Shown here in pieces: positions 17,718 to 25,277 of a DNA stretch of 31,778 bases. The stretch's first letter is position 1, and the number at the start of each line of letters is the position of its first letter. The translations under genes and the position numbers were made by a program. Location: NCBI GenBank assembly GCA_937997955.1, contig CALLDR010000008.1:1-31778 (forward strand), written 5' to 3'. This DNA comes from an uncultured Emergencia sp. Its GTDB lineage: Bacteria; Bacillota; Clostridia; Peptostreptococcales; Anaerovoracaceae. The notes under the pieces are model-generated. The model was not told where the DNA came from and did not search any database. It saw only the letters and a list, made by a program, of their open reading frames with translations.

Positions 17718-17836
17718 TGAGGCAAGGGTTTGATCCCCTGTGGGAGCAGATCATCAAGCCATCATTCCCTCCGTCTGGAAGACCGGTGAAAGGGCGGCGA
17801 GCGAGCCGGCGGACTATCTCACGAAAAACAATGTAC

Positions 17837-17876
17837 AAAAAAAGGAGCCGCTTGCGCCATTCCTGCTTGCGGCTCC
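17837..17876 (-). terminator. Rho-independent terminator of the surface-protein gene
   Basis: GGAGCCGC and GCGGCTCC form the stem, extended by CTTGC-type pairs inside, with a run of seven T after it on the minus strand. It lies about 50 bp after the stop of the sortase substrate and separates it from the MFS remnant. Confidence 0.9.
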
Positions 17877-17924
17877 TTCCATGGGACGGGAAACGGATTC
17901 CCTTATCCTCGTCTATTCACTTAA

Positions 17925-19088
17925 TTAAGAGCGTTTCCTCTTCATCAGACAGACCGCTCCCAGAGCGCCTACCGCAATCATCATGACTCCCGCAAATCCT
18001 GCCAGCGGCGCTTCATCGCCTGTTTTTGGCTGAATTGCATCATCAGTCTCCTCTGGCAGCTTCGGAGATTCGTTCATTGGTCTTTCTGGTTTCTCAAGCT
18101 CTTCGCCCGGTGCCAGCGGGATATCCGGATTTAATGGGACATCTGGATTCTCTGGAATATCTGGATTTTCTGGCTCGACTGGCTCCACTGGCTTAACTGG
18201 TTCTATCGGCTTCCACACTGCGGTATAGACGGCGTTTTCCGTTACCCGATCAGCTACAACCGGTGTCCAGCCTTCAAACGTATAGCCCTCGCGGACAGGT
18301 TCTCCTGCGAAATCCGGCGTTTTCGTTCCGTAGACCAGCCGGTCAGTAACCTGATCAGCAAATATTTCTTCACCATCCACGCCATCCGTATAGGTTACCG
18401 TATAATATTTCGGCGCTACCGGCGTCGTTGGAACAGTCGGAATAGTCGGGACAATCCGCTCCCACGTGGCGGTATAGACCGCGTTTTCCGTTACCGTCTC
18501 GGCTACAACCGGCGTCCAGCCTTTAAACGTATAGCCCTCGCGGACAGGTTCTCCCTCAAAGGCTGGCGTCGCAACTCCAAATGACAAGTTGGAAGTAACC
18601 CGATCAGTAAAGACCTCTTCACCATCCACGCCATCCGTATAGGTTACCGTATAGGTGGTTTGAGGTTTATATGTATTTTTAATCTGGAGCTGATTTAAAT
18701 TTGAATCATAGCTCCATGTCATTTCATAATTTTCTGCGCCCGTTTCTGTGATTTCTCCTTCAGGTACTCTCCATGTTCCTATCATATCAGACGAGTTAAG
18801 GCTCGTTTCCCACGTCCCGTTCTCTTCATCGGGTTTCGTAACCGTTACCTCTTTGGTCTGCCAATCAGAGGTATCACCAGCTGCTTTATATTCAAGGCTA
18901 ATCTTGATTTTATCCGGCCTTTGTTCCTCATACCCTGTGTCGTCCCATATTTTAACAACAGACGCATAGGAGCCTCTATAACTGGTAAACTCGGGTCCGC
19001 CGGCAGCATACACTACGACGCTTGCCAGGAGCAGCGCCAATAAAAGAATCACCGCCGAAAAAAATCTTTTTACTGTTTTGTTTCTCAA
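17925..19088 (-). CDS. Sortase-anchored surface protein with a CnaB domain and two InlB B-repeats
   Basis: This 387-aa protein is exported and probably linked to peptidoglycan. It has a signal peptide (1-29, cut near YAA), a CnaB-type immunoglobulin-like domain (about 44-141, with VKIWDDTGYEEQRPDKI and IKNTY), two nearly identical InlB B-repeats (about 146-209 and 229-292, each YTDGVDGEE ... REGYTF-GW-PV), a proline-rich wall-spanning stretch (294-340) and the sorting signal QPKTG (353-357) followed by a hydrophobic helix and KRKRS. The start is TTG at 19088, eight bases after GGAG. No sortase gene is in the window. It follows the amidase by 96 bp with no clear promoter, so it is probably in the operon driven by the G-tract promoter. 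Adhesion is a likely role, by family analogy. Confidence 0.9.
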   Translation of the reverse strand: MRNKTVKRFFSAVILLLALLLASVVVYAAGGPEFTSYRGSYASVVKIWDDTGYEEQRPDKIKISLEYKAAGDTSDWQTKEVTVTKPDEENGTWETSLNSSDMIGTWRVPEGEITETGAENYEMTWSYDSNLNQLQIKNTYKPQTTYTVTYTDGVDGEEVFTDRVTSNLSFGVATPAFEGEPVREGYTFKGWTPVVAETVTENAVYTATWERIVPTIPTVPTTPVAPKYYTVTYTDGVDGEEIFADQVTDRLVYGTKTPDFAGEPVREGYTFEGWTPVVADRVTENAVYTAVWKPIEPVKPVEPVEPENPDIPENPDVPLNPDIPLAPGEELEKPERPMNESPKLPEETDDAIQPKTGDEAPLAGFAGVMMIAVGALGAVCLMKRKRS

Positions 19089-19184
19089 TGGTAAAACTCC
19101 TCTCTTTCTATAAATTACTCCGATGTTTGTTCCGACAATCTTTCAAACACCATCTATATAATGCGCGTGCACATCATATACGCT

Positions 19185-19892
19185 TTAATCCGGGACAGGC
19201 GGCGCAATACGCCCATCCTCCGCAAGTCTTCGGTTTACACTGGCCGCGATTTCCGGCATTTTCGCCTTCAAATATGGTCCCGGGCATTCCGTATCCTCGT
19301 AAAACATATAGTGCAGCGTAAGGCTGCCGTCGGCATCTCCTGTAAACACCAGTTCTGAAATTCCGTTTCTCTTGCAGATATCCGCGCACAGCTCTATCAA
19401 CGCGTCATAGGCAGCGCTGCTCACATGCCAATCATCTCCAAGCTGATCGTTGGCAACCTCTATCGTCACCGCCATGTCATCGTTTTCTTTATCACCGGAA
19501 GTCCATGCCCGGTTTCCTTCTTCTACATAGAGCGCGATCCTTCCTTCGCTGTCGATAGCATAATTCGCAGAAACTCTGCGGTCTCGTTTGGAGAAAGAGT
19601 TCCCCAGTTCTTCCAGACTGAGATTCCCCGCCATATGGTGTATGGTAATTTTCTGTATCTTGTCCGCTCTTGGAAAATCCGCGTTACTGGTAAGATACAC
19701 AAACTCCGTCAAAGTACTGTTCTGTTCTATAATTTTCTTCTCTTCTTCTGCCGTTAGCGGCCTTCCTACATATGGCGGCAGCTTTGATATCGAAGTACAG
19801 TACAGCAAAAGTACCGCGGCAGCCAGCACCAGAAAAATCGCCAGCAATATCCGTACTTTTAAATGTCCCTTTTCTTCTCTCTTTGCTTTCAT
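19185..19892 (-). CDS. Membrane-anchored N-acetylmuramoyl-L-alanine amidase (Amidase_2)
   Basis: The 235-aa protein has one N-terminal membrane helix (about 13-32) and an extracytoplasmic Amidase_2/PGRP domain. The zinc ligands are visible: a histidine of TIHHMAG (H85 or H86), H194 in LTLHYMF and C203 in TECPGPYL. ANYAIDSEGRI and VTIEVAND also match the family. It would cleave the bond between muramic acid and the stem peptide. It starts 20 bp after the ligase-like gene, so the two are co-transcribed. The Shine-Dalgarno is weak (GAAGTGG). A role in wall remodelling for surface polymer or protein display is inferred from the neighbours. Confidence 0.92.
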   Translation of the reverse strand: MKAKREEKGHLKVRILLAIFLVLAAAVLLLYCTSISKLPPYVGRPLTAEEEKKIIEQNSTLTEFVYLTSNADFPRADKIQKITIHHMAGNLSLEELGNSFSKRDRRVSANYAIDSEGRIALYVEEGNRAWTSGDKENDDMAVTIEVANDQLGDDWHVSSAAYDALIELCADICKRNGISELVFTGDADGSLTLHYMFYEDTECPGPYLKAKMPEIAASVNRRLAEDGRIAPPVPD

Positions 19893-19912
19893 TTTTCCAC
19901 TTCTTTTCTGTA

Positions 19913-21286
19913 TTAAGTGAGGAAATCATACAGGAAGTACGTGAACATTACCGCAAACACGCCGAACAGCATTTTCAAAACACCGCTGCATATAATGGTA
20001 CATCTCCCTTCTTCTTCTCCCGCTGTGATCACCAGCATTGACACAATACCTAAATAGAAATAGCTCGTATCGATCAAGTTGTGTATAAAAAAGGCAGTAA
20101 AGCCCGCGCGTTGGGCAGGATTTCCTTTCCTCCGATAATACCGTACCGTGATCACAACCAGCATGGCTGCCGCTATGACGCCAAGCTCCGCGCCAATGTG
20201 GATAAACACATTATGAATGTGCCACGTATCGAAATATTTGCCGCCGTCCAGAAAATCCAGCTGCCTCCACTTATATGGCCCTACGCCCAGAAGAAGGTTG
20301 TCTCCTATATAACTGAGTCCGCTTCTCATCATCTCCAGACGTTCTTGAAATGTTTCTACAGCGCTGGGACGAATGATGACGGCAATCGTCGCCACAAGAA
20401 CGCCTGCCGCGGAAAGGAGCACGACCGCCTTGCCGCGCGCATGTAAAAAGTTCTCAAAATCATGCCAGCAAATTGTCAGAAGCAAAGTGTAAACAGCCAA
20501 AATTACGCACATCCAAGGCGCATCCGCTTTGTCTGCCGCTACGTACATCAGCACTCCAACTCCAAAGCAAAGGCTCGCCTTTGCCAATATCACGGAAAGA
20601 TACGTCAGCGTTTCCAGTAAGGAAGCGCGCCGCGTCTTGTCCAGAGCCATAATCACAATTCCTGCTGCCATGGAGATAAAACTCCCCATGGAAAGCGTCA
20701 GAGCCATTCCCACCAGTAAGATCGGCTCTGCGCGATGCAGCAGCATATTTACAGTCCCCCCTGTTTTCCCGTGTCTGTCACATTCATCTGCTAAAGCAAA
20801 CCAGGAGATAACGAGAAAAATACCAAGAGCGTTGGGGTTTTTTATGATAAATTCCAGCCTGATGGCGCCCTGAACCAATGCAAGGAAGGTAAAACATCCT
20901 ATGCCACCTGCCGCAATAGCAGTTGCCCAGGCAATACTCGCTGTCCGTACAAAATGCGTATCCCTGTTATCCAGACACCCAAGAAAAAGGTATATCACAG
21001 GGATGATCATCTGGGTCGACGCGAACCCGTCAGCAATCGATCCATATGCCGCGTAAGAGGATGCCATGCTTACGCCGTTGTATATAAGCAACGGAGCAAA
21101 GATCCATAGGTCCACCCTGGCATGTCTTTGCGTGATCCCTGCGGCGCAGAGGATCAGCCCCAGAAGCGCAACAATTGCAGCACCGCCTATGCCAATAAAG
21201 GTTAATATAAACAGCGCCAGAAATAGAAGAACCGCGCTGTAGTGATCCAATACGCTGTCGGTTTTGACTTCCGCCTTATTAGTCAC
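19913..21286 (-). CDS. O-antigen ligase / Wzy-like polysaccharide membrane protein
   Basis: A 457-aa polytopic membrane protein with about eleven hydrophobic segments. The late periplasmic-type loop carries the hallmarks of the O-antigen ligase (Wzy_C) family: an arginine-containing ERLEMMRSGL, NLLLGVGPYKWRQ (330-342) and HIHNVFIHIGAELG (357-369). In Gram-positive bacteria such proteins polymerise or transfer surface glycans. No glycosyltransferase is nearby, so the polymer cannot be named. The start is GTG at 21286-21284 with GGAG eight bases upstream. It is the first gene of the unit behind the promoter with the ten-G spacer. Confidence 0.85.
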   Translation of the reverse strand: MTNKAEVKTDSVLDHYSAVLLFLALFILTFIGIGGAAIVALLGLILCAAGITQRHARVDLWIFAPLLIYNGVSMASSYAAYGSIADGFASTQMIIPVIYLFLGCLDNRDTHFVRTASIAWATAIAAGGIGCFTFLALVQGAIRLEFIIKNPNALGIFLVISWFALADECDRHGKTGGTVNMLLHRAEPILLVGMALTLSMGSFISMAAGIVIMALDKTRRASLLETLTYLSVILAKASLCFGVGVLMYVAADKADAPWMCVILAVYTLLLTICWHDFENFLHARGKAVVLLSAAGVLVATIAVIIRPSAVETFQERLEMMRSGLSYIGDNLLLGVGPYKWRQLDFLDGGKYFDTWHIHNVFIHIGAELGVIAAAMLVVITVRYYRRKGNPAQRAGFTAFFIHNLIDTSYFYLGIVSMLVITAGEEEGRCTIICSGVLKMLFGVFAVMFTYFLYDFLT

Positions 21287-21338
21287 GTTCTCGTCTCCGT
21301 TCTTTCATTTTGTTTCTTCCATAAAACACATCTCCAAT

Positions 21339-21369
21339 ATTATACCCCCCCCCCGTTCAATTTTGTCAA
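21339..21369 (-). promoter_or_regulatory. Promoter with a ten-G tract in the spacer, likely phase-variable
   Basis: Perfect TTGACA (21364-21369) and TATAAT (21339-21344) boxes flank a 19-bp spacer, ten bases of which are a pure G run on the minus strand. The best spacing for these boxes is 17 bp, so loss of two G would make a near-ideal promoter and gain or loss of others would change strength. The -10 lies about 50 bp before the start of the ligase-like gene. Confidence 0.85.
21345..21354. repeat. Homopolymeric C10 (G10 on the minus strand)
   Basis: Ten consecutive C on the plus strand directly abut the -10 hexamer. Runs of this length are prone to slippage in replication. Confidence 0.95.
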
Positions 21370-21496
21370 TATCATCCTTATGTATTTTGTTACATTTCGG
21401 CTTCTCTTTTAGACATCCTAAAAATTGAGTCCCTCTCTTTTATCAAAAAACTCATTCTGGCGTTCCAGGCAAAAGCAGTATCAGAATAGCAGCAAC

Positions 21497-21533
21497 AAAA
21501 AAACAGACAGCTTCCTAAACAGAAACTGCCTGT
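21497..21533 (-). terminator. Rho-independent terminator after rplL
   Basis: ACAGGCAGTTTC pairs with GAAGCTGTCTGT (two mismatches) around a 7-base loop, followed by seven T on the minus strand. It ends the ribosomal protein unit and isolates it from the surface operon. Confidence 0.85.
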
Positions 21534-21579
21534 GTAATTGATTATTTAATCATTTTTAAAGTTTTGCGCCTGGCGGGAA

Positions 21580-21942
21580 CTATTTCAGTTCAACCTTAGC
21601 TCCAACTTCTTCCAGCTGAGTCTTGATTGCTTCAGCTTCAGCCTTGTCAACGCCTTCCTTAACGTTGGAAGGAGCTCCGTCAACCAGTTCCTTAGCTTCC
21701 TTCAGGCCCAGACCGGTGATCTCTCTAACAGCCTTGATAACCTTGATCTTCTCGGAACCAACTTCAGCCAGAACAACGTTGAACTCAGTCTGTTCTTCTT
21801 CAGCTGCAGCTGCTGCGCCGCCTACTACTGCTACTGGAGCTGCAGCGGATACGCCAAACTCTTCTTCGCAAGCTTTAACTAACTCGTTTAACTCTAAAAC
21901 GGACATCGCTTTGATAGCTTCAATGATCTGTTCTTTATTCAT
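21580..21942 (-). CDS. rplL: Ribosomal protein L7/L12
   Basis: The 120-aa protein forms the dimers of the ribosomal stalk that recruit translation factors. The N-terminal dimerisation part (MNKEQIIEAIKAMSVLELNE), an alanine-rich hinge (about 36-53) and the C-terminal domain with GLGLKEAKELVDGAP are all present. The start at 21942 is set by a strong Shine-Dalgarno (AAAGGAG); the frame is open further upstream but has no such site and no conserved sequence. It is the last gene before a terminator; rpoB does not follow. Confidence 0.98.
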   Translation of the reverse strand: MNKEQIIEAIKAMSVLELNELVKACEEEFGVSAAAPVAVVGGAAAAAEEEQTEFNVVLAEVGSEKIKVIKAVREITGLGLKEAKELVDGAPSNVKEGVDKAEAEAIKTQLEEVGAKVELK

Positions 21943-22099
21943 TTTCTTTTCTCCTTTATTTCTTATTTCGTTAAAATCGATGGACTGCGCCAGCCGTAGG
22001 GCGCAGATTTCTGCCGGCAGCATTCAAATTGCGCCGGATCTTTCGTTCACAGCCGGAAAGCAAGCTGCTGACACAGCTGTGGGTGACAAGGATAAGCGA

Positions 22100-22594
22100 T
22101 TACGCTTCCTTCTCCTCTGCGATCGCAGCCAGAGTTCTGACGAACTTGCTGACTGGGGACTGGATGCTGCCCATGAACTTGGCGATGAGTACGTCTCTTG
22201 ATGGGATCTCAGCGATCTGTTCGATTCCAGCCTTGTCATAGTAAGTGCCTTCTACAACACCTGCTTTAAACTCCATCTTCTTGTACTGCTTGATGATCTC
22301 GTTGAGCGTTCTTGCCGGGGCTGTAGCGTCTTCGCTGCTGATAGCGATTGCGCTCGGTCCGTCGAGAACCTCTGCCAGCGGTGCGTAATCGGTTCCCTCG
22401 ATGGCTCTCTTGATCAGAGTGTTCTTGTAAACGGTGTAGTCTACGTTAGCTTCGCGGAGCTTTTTTCTCATAGCGTCTGCTTCTGCTACGTTGATTCCCA
22501 TGTAGTCGATTACCACTGCGGACTGTGCATTTTCCAGTTTTGCTTTTATCTCGTCAATGATTACTTGTTTCTGCTGTTTTGCTTCTACTGACAT
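22100..22594 (-). CDS. rplJ: Ribosomal protein L10
   Basis: The 164-aa L10 anchors the L7/L12 stalk to 23S rRNA and represses its own operon by binding its leader. The start MSVEAKQQKQ at 22594 has AAAGGAGA eight bases upstream; an upstream in-frame ATG lacks a site. The N-terminal RNA-binding domain includes VVIDYMGINVAEADAMRKKL and YTVYKNTL. It is followed by rplL after 157 bp and preceded by an L10 leader. Confidence 0.98.
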   Translation of the reverse strand: MSVEAKQQKQVIIDEIKAKLENAQSAVVIDYMGINVAEADAMRKKLREANVDYTVYKNTLIKRAIEGTDYAPLAEVLDGPSAIAISSEDATAPARTLNEIIKQYKKMEFKAGVVEGTYYDKAGIEQIAEIPSRDVLIAKFMGSIQSPVSKFVRTLAAIAEEKEA

Positions 22595-22658
22595 TAAATC
22601 TATCTCCTTTCTGTAAACCGCCGGGCGGCTTACGAATCTGGTACGCAATAATAAAATA

Positions 22659-22679
22659 ACCCTGCCGCGCAGACAGGGT
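22659..22679 (-). terminator. Hairpin with T-rich tail in the rplJ leader, possible attenuator
   Basis: ACCCTG and CAGGGT pair around a 9-base loop on the minus strand and are followed by TATTTTATT. It lies between the L10-binding element and the rplJ start, where it could lower read-through when L10 is bound. The tail is imperfect. Confidence 0.5.
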
Positions 22680-22681
22680 CA

Positions 22682-22745
22682 ATATCTATATATTGTACCT
22701 CGGCGGGAAATTAAGTCTTATGACACCCGCTGTCTACGGTTAACT
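22682..22745 (-). ncRNA. L10 leader (autoregulatory element of rplJL)
   Basis: The minus strand reads CCGTAGACAGCGGGTG, then a short arm, then CTTAATTTCCCGCCGAGG. This matches the conserved L10-leader core: GCGGG pairs with CCCGC and the bulged AGACAG and CCGAGG elements are in place. L10 with L12 dimers binds such leaders to repress rplJL. It lies between rplA and rplJ, the usual place. Confidence 0.85.
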
Positions 22746-22764
22746 CTCTAAATTAAGTTGTCGA

Positions 22765-23460
22765 TTAACCGATCAGTGCCGGATTAACCTTTACGCCAGG
22801 GCCCATGGTAGCTGCCACGGTGACGCTTCTCAGGTACTGGCCTTTTGCAGTAGCCGGTTTCGCCTTGATGATCGCTTCCATCAGCGCTCTGAAGTTCTCT
22901 TCCAGCTTTTCCGGACCGAAGGACGCCTTGCCGATCGGTGTGTGGATGATGTTCTGCTTATCCAGACGATATTCAACTTTACCAGCTTTGATGTCGGCCA
23001 GAGCTTTTTCCAGATCCATCGTTACGGTACCGGACTTAGGGTTTGGCATCAGGCCCTTAGGTCCCAGCAGCTTACCGAGACGGCCTACAACGCCCATCAT
23101 GTCAGGAGTCGCTACGACAGCGTCGAAATCGAACCAGTTTTCAGTCCGGATTCTGTCTGCCAGCTCTTCAGCTCCAACATAGTCAGCGCCAGCCTTTTCA
23201 GCCTCTTCTGCCTTAGGTCCCTTAGCGAATACCAGAACCTTTACGCTTTTACCAGTTCCGTTCGGAAGCACGATTGCGCCTCTGACCTGCTGGTCAGCGT
23301 GTCTTCCATCTACGCCCAGCTTGATATGAGCTTCGATGGTCTCATCAAATTTTGCTCTTGAAGTTTCACAGGCTAATTTCATAGCTTCTGTTACTTCGTG
23401 CAGCTGCGCCTTGTCAAACTTGGCGACTGCTTCTTTGTAAGATTTGCCTCTCTTTGGCAT
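22765..23460 (-). CDS. rplA: Ribosomal protein L1
   Basis: The 231-aa L1 binds 23S rRNA at the mobile L1 stalk near the E site. MPKRGKSYKEA, FDETIEAHIKLGVDGRHADQQVRG and GRLGKLLGPKGLMPNPKSGTV are all family hallmarks. The start at 23460 has GAGGAGGT upstream. It lies 147 bp after rplK. L1 usually represses the rplK-rplA mRNA; the spacer or the rplK leader may hold a binding site, but I could not define one securely. Confidence 0.98.
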   Translation of the reverse strand: MPKRGKSYKEAVAKFDKAQLHEVTEAMKLACETSRAKFDETIEAHIKLGVDGRHADQQVRGAIVLPNGTGKSVKVLVFAKGPKAEEAEKAGADYVGAEELADRIRTENWFDFDAVVATPDMMGVVGRLGKLLGPKGLMPNPKSGTVTMDLEKALADIKAGKVEYRLDKQNIIHTPIGKASFGPEKLEENFRALMEAIIKAKPATAKGQYLRSVTVAATMGPGVKVNPALIG

Positions 23461-23607
23461 GTTACTTTACCTCCTCGTGGTGTTAACGACCTCTGCCCGT
23501 CTTTTCCGCCGGAGCCCCGCGCCGCCCATCTGCCGCGCTCTGCTCTCTGTGAAAAAGCCTTCGCAGTGACTTGTCTTTTCTCTCACAAGCCGTGGTCTCC
23601 CAATTCA

Positions 23608-24033
23608 TTAGTCTTCGACAACGATACCCATGCTTCTCGCAGTTCCCTTGATCATGTCTGTAGCTGCTTCAAGTGTAGCTGCGTTCAGATCCGGCATCTT
23701 TGTCTTGGCGATTTCTTCTACCTGTGCATAGGTCAGGGTAGCAACCTTTTTCTTGTTTGGTTCTCCAGACGCTGCGTCCAGGCCTGCGGCCTTCTTCAGC
23801 AGAACTGCTGCCGGCGGAGTCTTTGTCACGAATGTGAAAGATCTGTCAGCATATACAGTGATCACAACTGGGATGATCATGCCCGGCTGATCCTGGGTTC
23901 TCGCATTGAACTGCTTACAGAAGTCCATGATGTTGACACCCTTCTGACCAAGCGCAGGACCTACTGGAGGTGCTGGAGTCGCATTACCGGCTGCTATCTG
24001 AAGTTTGATATAACCGTCAACTTTCTTAGCCAT
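23608..24033 (-). CDS. rplK: Ribosomal protein L11
   Basis: The 141-aa L11 forms the base of the stalk at the GTPase centre and is the target region of thiopeptides and of the stringent factor. AGNATPAPPVGPALGQKGVNIMDFCKQFN is split across the N-terminal domain and the proline turn is intact; the C-terminal rRNA-binding domain has GTARSMGI. The start has a Shine-Dalgarno (GGAGAAAA). It follows nusG by 26 bp. Confidence 0.98.
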   Translation of the reverse strand: MAKKVDGYIKLQIAAGNATPAPPVGPALGQKGVNIMDFCKQFNARTQDQPGMIIPVVITVYADRSFTFVTKTPPAAVLLKKAAGLDAASGEPNKKKVATLTYAQVEEIAKTKMPDLNAATLEAATDMIKGTARSMGIVVED

Positions 24034-24059
24034 CTTTTTTCTCCTTTCTTATAGCCTCG

Positions 24060-24635
24060 CTATAGTTTATCTACCTGGCCGAACTCGAGTTCAACCGGCG
24101 TATCTCTACCGAACATGGAAACTTTGACTGTCAGTACCTGTTTCTCGTGGCTGATCTCCATCACTTCACCCATGAAGCTTTCAAAAGGTCCGCTGATGAC
24201 ACGCACCGTGTCTCCCACTTCCACATCCAGATCGATGTAAATTTTTTCTATTCCCATCCGCGCGACTTCTTCGTCCGTAAGAGGAATAGGGTCGGAGCCA
24301 TGACCTACAAATCCCGTCACGCCCTGGGTGTTTCTCACCAGGTACCAGGATTCATTGGTAACAATCATCTTTATAATTACATAACCCGGAAACATCTTCC
24401 TGGTCTTTATCTTACGCTGACCGTCTTTGATCTCAACTCTGTCTTCTGTCGGCACGATGATGTCCAGAATCAAATCCTGCATTCCACGGTTTTCCACCAT
24501 CTTTTCGATATTCACTTTTACTTTGTTTTCGTGACCCGAATAGGTATGCACCACATACCATTTGGCCTGGCCGTCGCCTCGCACGCCTTCTCCCAGCAAC
24601 GGGGAAGCTGTGTTATTGTTTTCAAATTCAGACAT
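24060..24635 (-). CDS. nusG: Transcription elongation/termination factor NusG with an N-terminal extension
   Basis: NusG binds RNA polymerase and modulates pausing, termination and coupling to translation. The NGN domain starts at about residue 25 (KWYVVHTYSGHENKV), and the KOW motif lies near 138-165 (VGDTVRVISGPFESFMGEV). The 191-aa protein has about 18 extra residues before the NGN domain, including SPLLGEGVRGDG. The ATG at 24635 has GAAGG at fair spacing. The extension looks like translated filler rather than a conserved domain. It lies 20 bp after secE. Confidence 0.96.
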   Translation of the reverse strand: MSEFENNNTASPLLGEGVRGDGQAKWYVVHTYSGHENKVKVNIEKMVENRGMQDLILDIIVPTEDRVEIKDGQRKIKTRKMFPGYVIIKMIVTNESWYLVRNTQGVTGFVGHGSDPIPLTDEEVARMGIEKIYIDLDVEVGDTVRVISGPFESFMGEVMEISHEKQVLTVKVSMFGRDTPVELEFGQVDKL

Positions 24636-24655
24636 GTTACGTACCTTCTTCTAAA

Positions 24656-24898
24656 CTAGTTTAATTTGTCGCCCAGCACCGCTCTCAGCGCGGCCAGAAC
24701 TCCTGTATCGATGAGCCAGAAGCCCAGCGCGAAAACAGCGCAGGTTGCAATTACGACTGCTGTAAAAGAAGCCAGTTCTTTCTTTGTAGGCCACACGACC
24801 TTGCTCATTTCAAGCTTGATGCCCTTGAAATATTCCTTGGCACCGCCGCCTTTTTTGGCCTTAGCGGCAGCTTTCTTTGCCTGGTCCTTATTTGCCAT
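24656..24898 (-). CDS. secE: Preprotein translocase subunit SecE
   Basis: The 80-aa single-span subunit clamps SecY in the translocase. A lysine/alanine-rich cytoplasmic N-terminus is followed by the amphipathic EYFKGIKLEMSKVVWPTKKEL and one membrane helix (about 46-70). This is the usual short Gram-positive form. AGGAGAGA precedes the ATG. It lies between rpmG (12 bp) and nusG (20 bp). Confidence 0.97.
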   Translation of the reverse strand: MANKDQAKKAAAKAKKGGGAKEYFKGIKLEMSKVVWPTKKELASFTAVVIATCAVFALGFWLIDTGVLAALRAVLGDKLN

Positions 24899-24910
24899 GA
24901 TCTTCTCTCC

Positions 24911-25060
24911 TTATTTTGTCTCTTTGTGAAGAGTCTCTTTCTTGCAGAATCTGCAATACTTTTTCAGTTCAATACGATCCGGATCATTTTTCTTGTTCTT
25001 CATCGTATTGTAGTTTCTCTGCTTGCACTCTGTGCACGCTAAGGTAACTTTTACTCTCAT
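24911..25060 (-). CDS. rpmG: Ribosomal protein L33
   Basis: The 49-aa protein begins MRVKVTLACTECKQRNY and carries two CxxC pairs (CTEC and CRFC), so it is the zinc-binding form of L33. NKKNDPDRIELKKYC is conserved. GGAGG lies eight bases before the ATG at 25060. It is the first gene of the secE-nusG-ribosomal protein unit. Confidence 0.97.
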   Translation of the reverse strand: MRVKVTLACTECKQRNYNTMKNKKNDPDRIELKKYCRFCKKETLHKETK

Positions 25061-25087
25061 TTGATTGTCCTCCGTTTTAACTCAAAA

Positions 25088-25113
25088 TTCAGAGCCGGAG
25101 TTTTCCAGCTCTG
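25088..25113 (-). promoter_or_regulatory. Hairpin in the rpmG leader
   Basis: CAGAGC and GCTCTG can pair around a 12-base loop in the 5' untranslated region. There is no T-run. It may be a leader structure only. Confidence 0.3.
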
Positions 25114-25141
25114 TTACGAATAATCATAAAGTTGCCTATTA

Positions 25142-25170
25142 AGTGTACCTCAACCGAAAGTCAATGTCAA
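25142..25170 (-). promoter_or_regulatory. Promoter of the rpmG-secE-nusG-rplKA(JL) unit
   Basis: A perfect TTGACA (25165-25170) and TACACT (25142-25147) are 17 bp apart on the minus strand. The -10 is about 80 bp before the rpmG start. Confidence 0.8.
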
Positions 25171-25199
25171 TATTTTTTTGAAATTCCGTTGATTTTTTT

Positions 25200-25270
25200 A
25201 CCATTTTACCCGTTTTGACCATTTTGCTCGTTTTGTTGCTTTGACCGCTTTGTCCGCTTTGGCCCTTTTG
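25200..25270. repeat. 9-bp minisatellite downstream of the LCP gene
   Basis: Eight consecutive units, seven of 9 bp and one of 8 bp, follow the pattern NCCGYTTTG on the plus strand. The array starts eight bases after the LCP stop codon and ends just before the rpmG promoter. Confidence 0.8.
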
Positions 25271-25277
25271 CCCTTCT

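Noticed and set aside
17718..17836. Possible gene fragment upstream of the MFS remnant
   Set aside because: Short open stretches on the plus strand show no family resemblance and run into the terminator of the surface-protein gene.
25061..25141. tRNA-Trp gene, which often sits near rpmG-secE
   Set aside because: No cloverleaf or T-loop consensus is present; the region holds only a leader hairpin.
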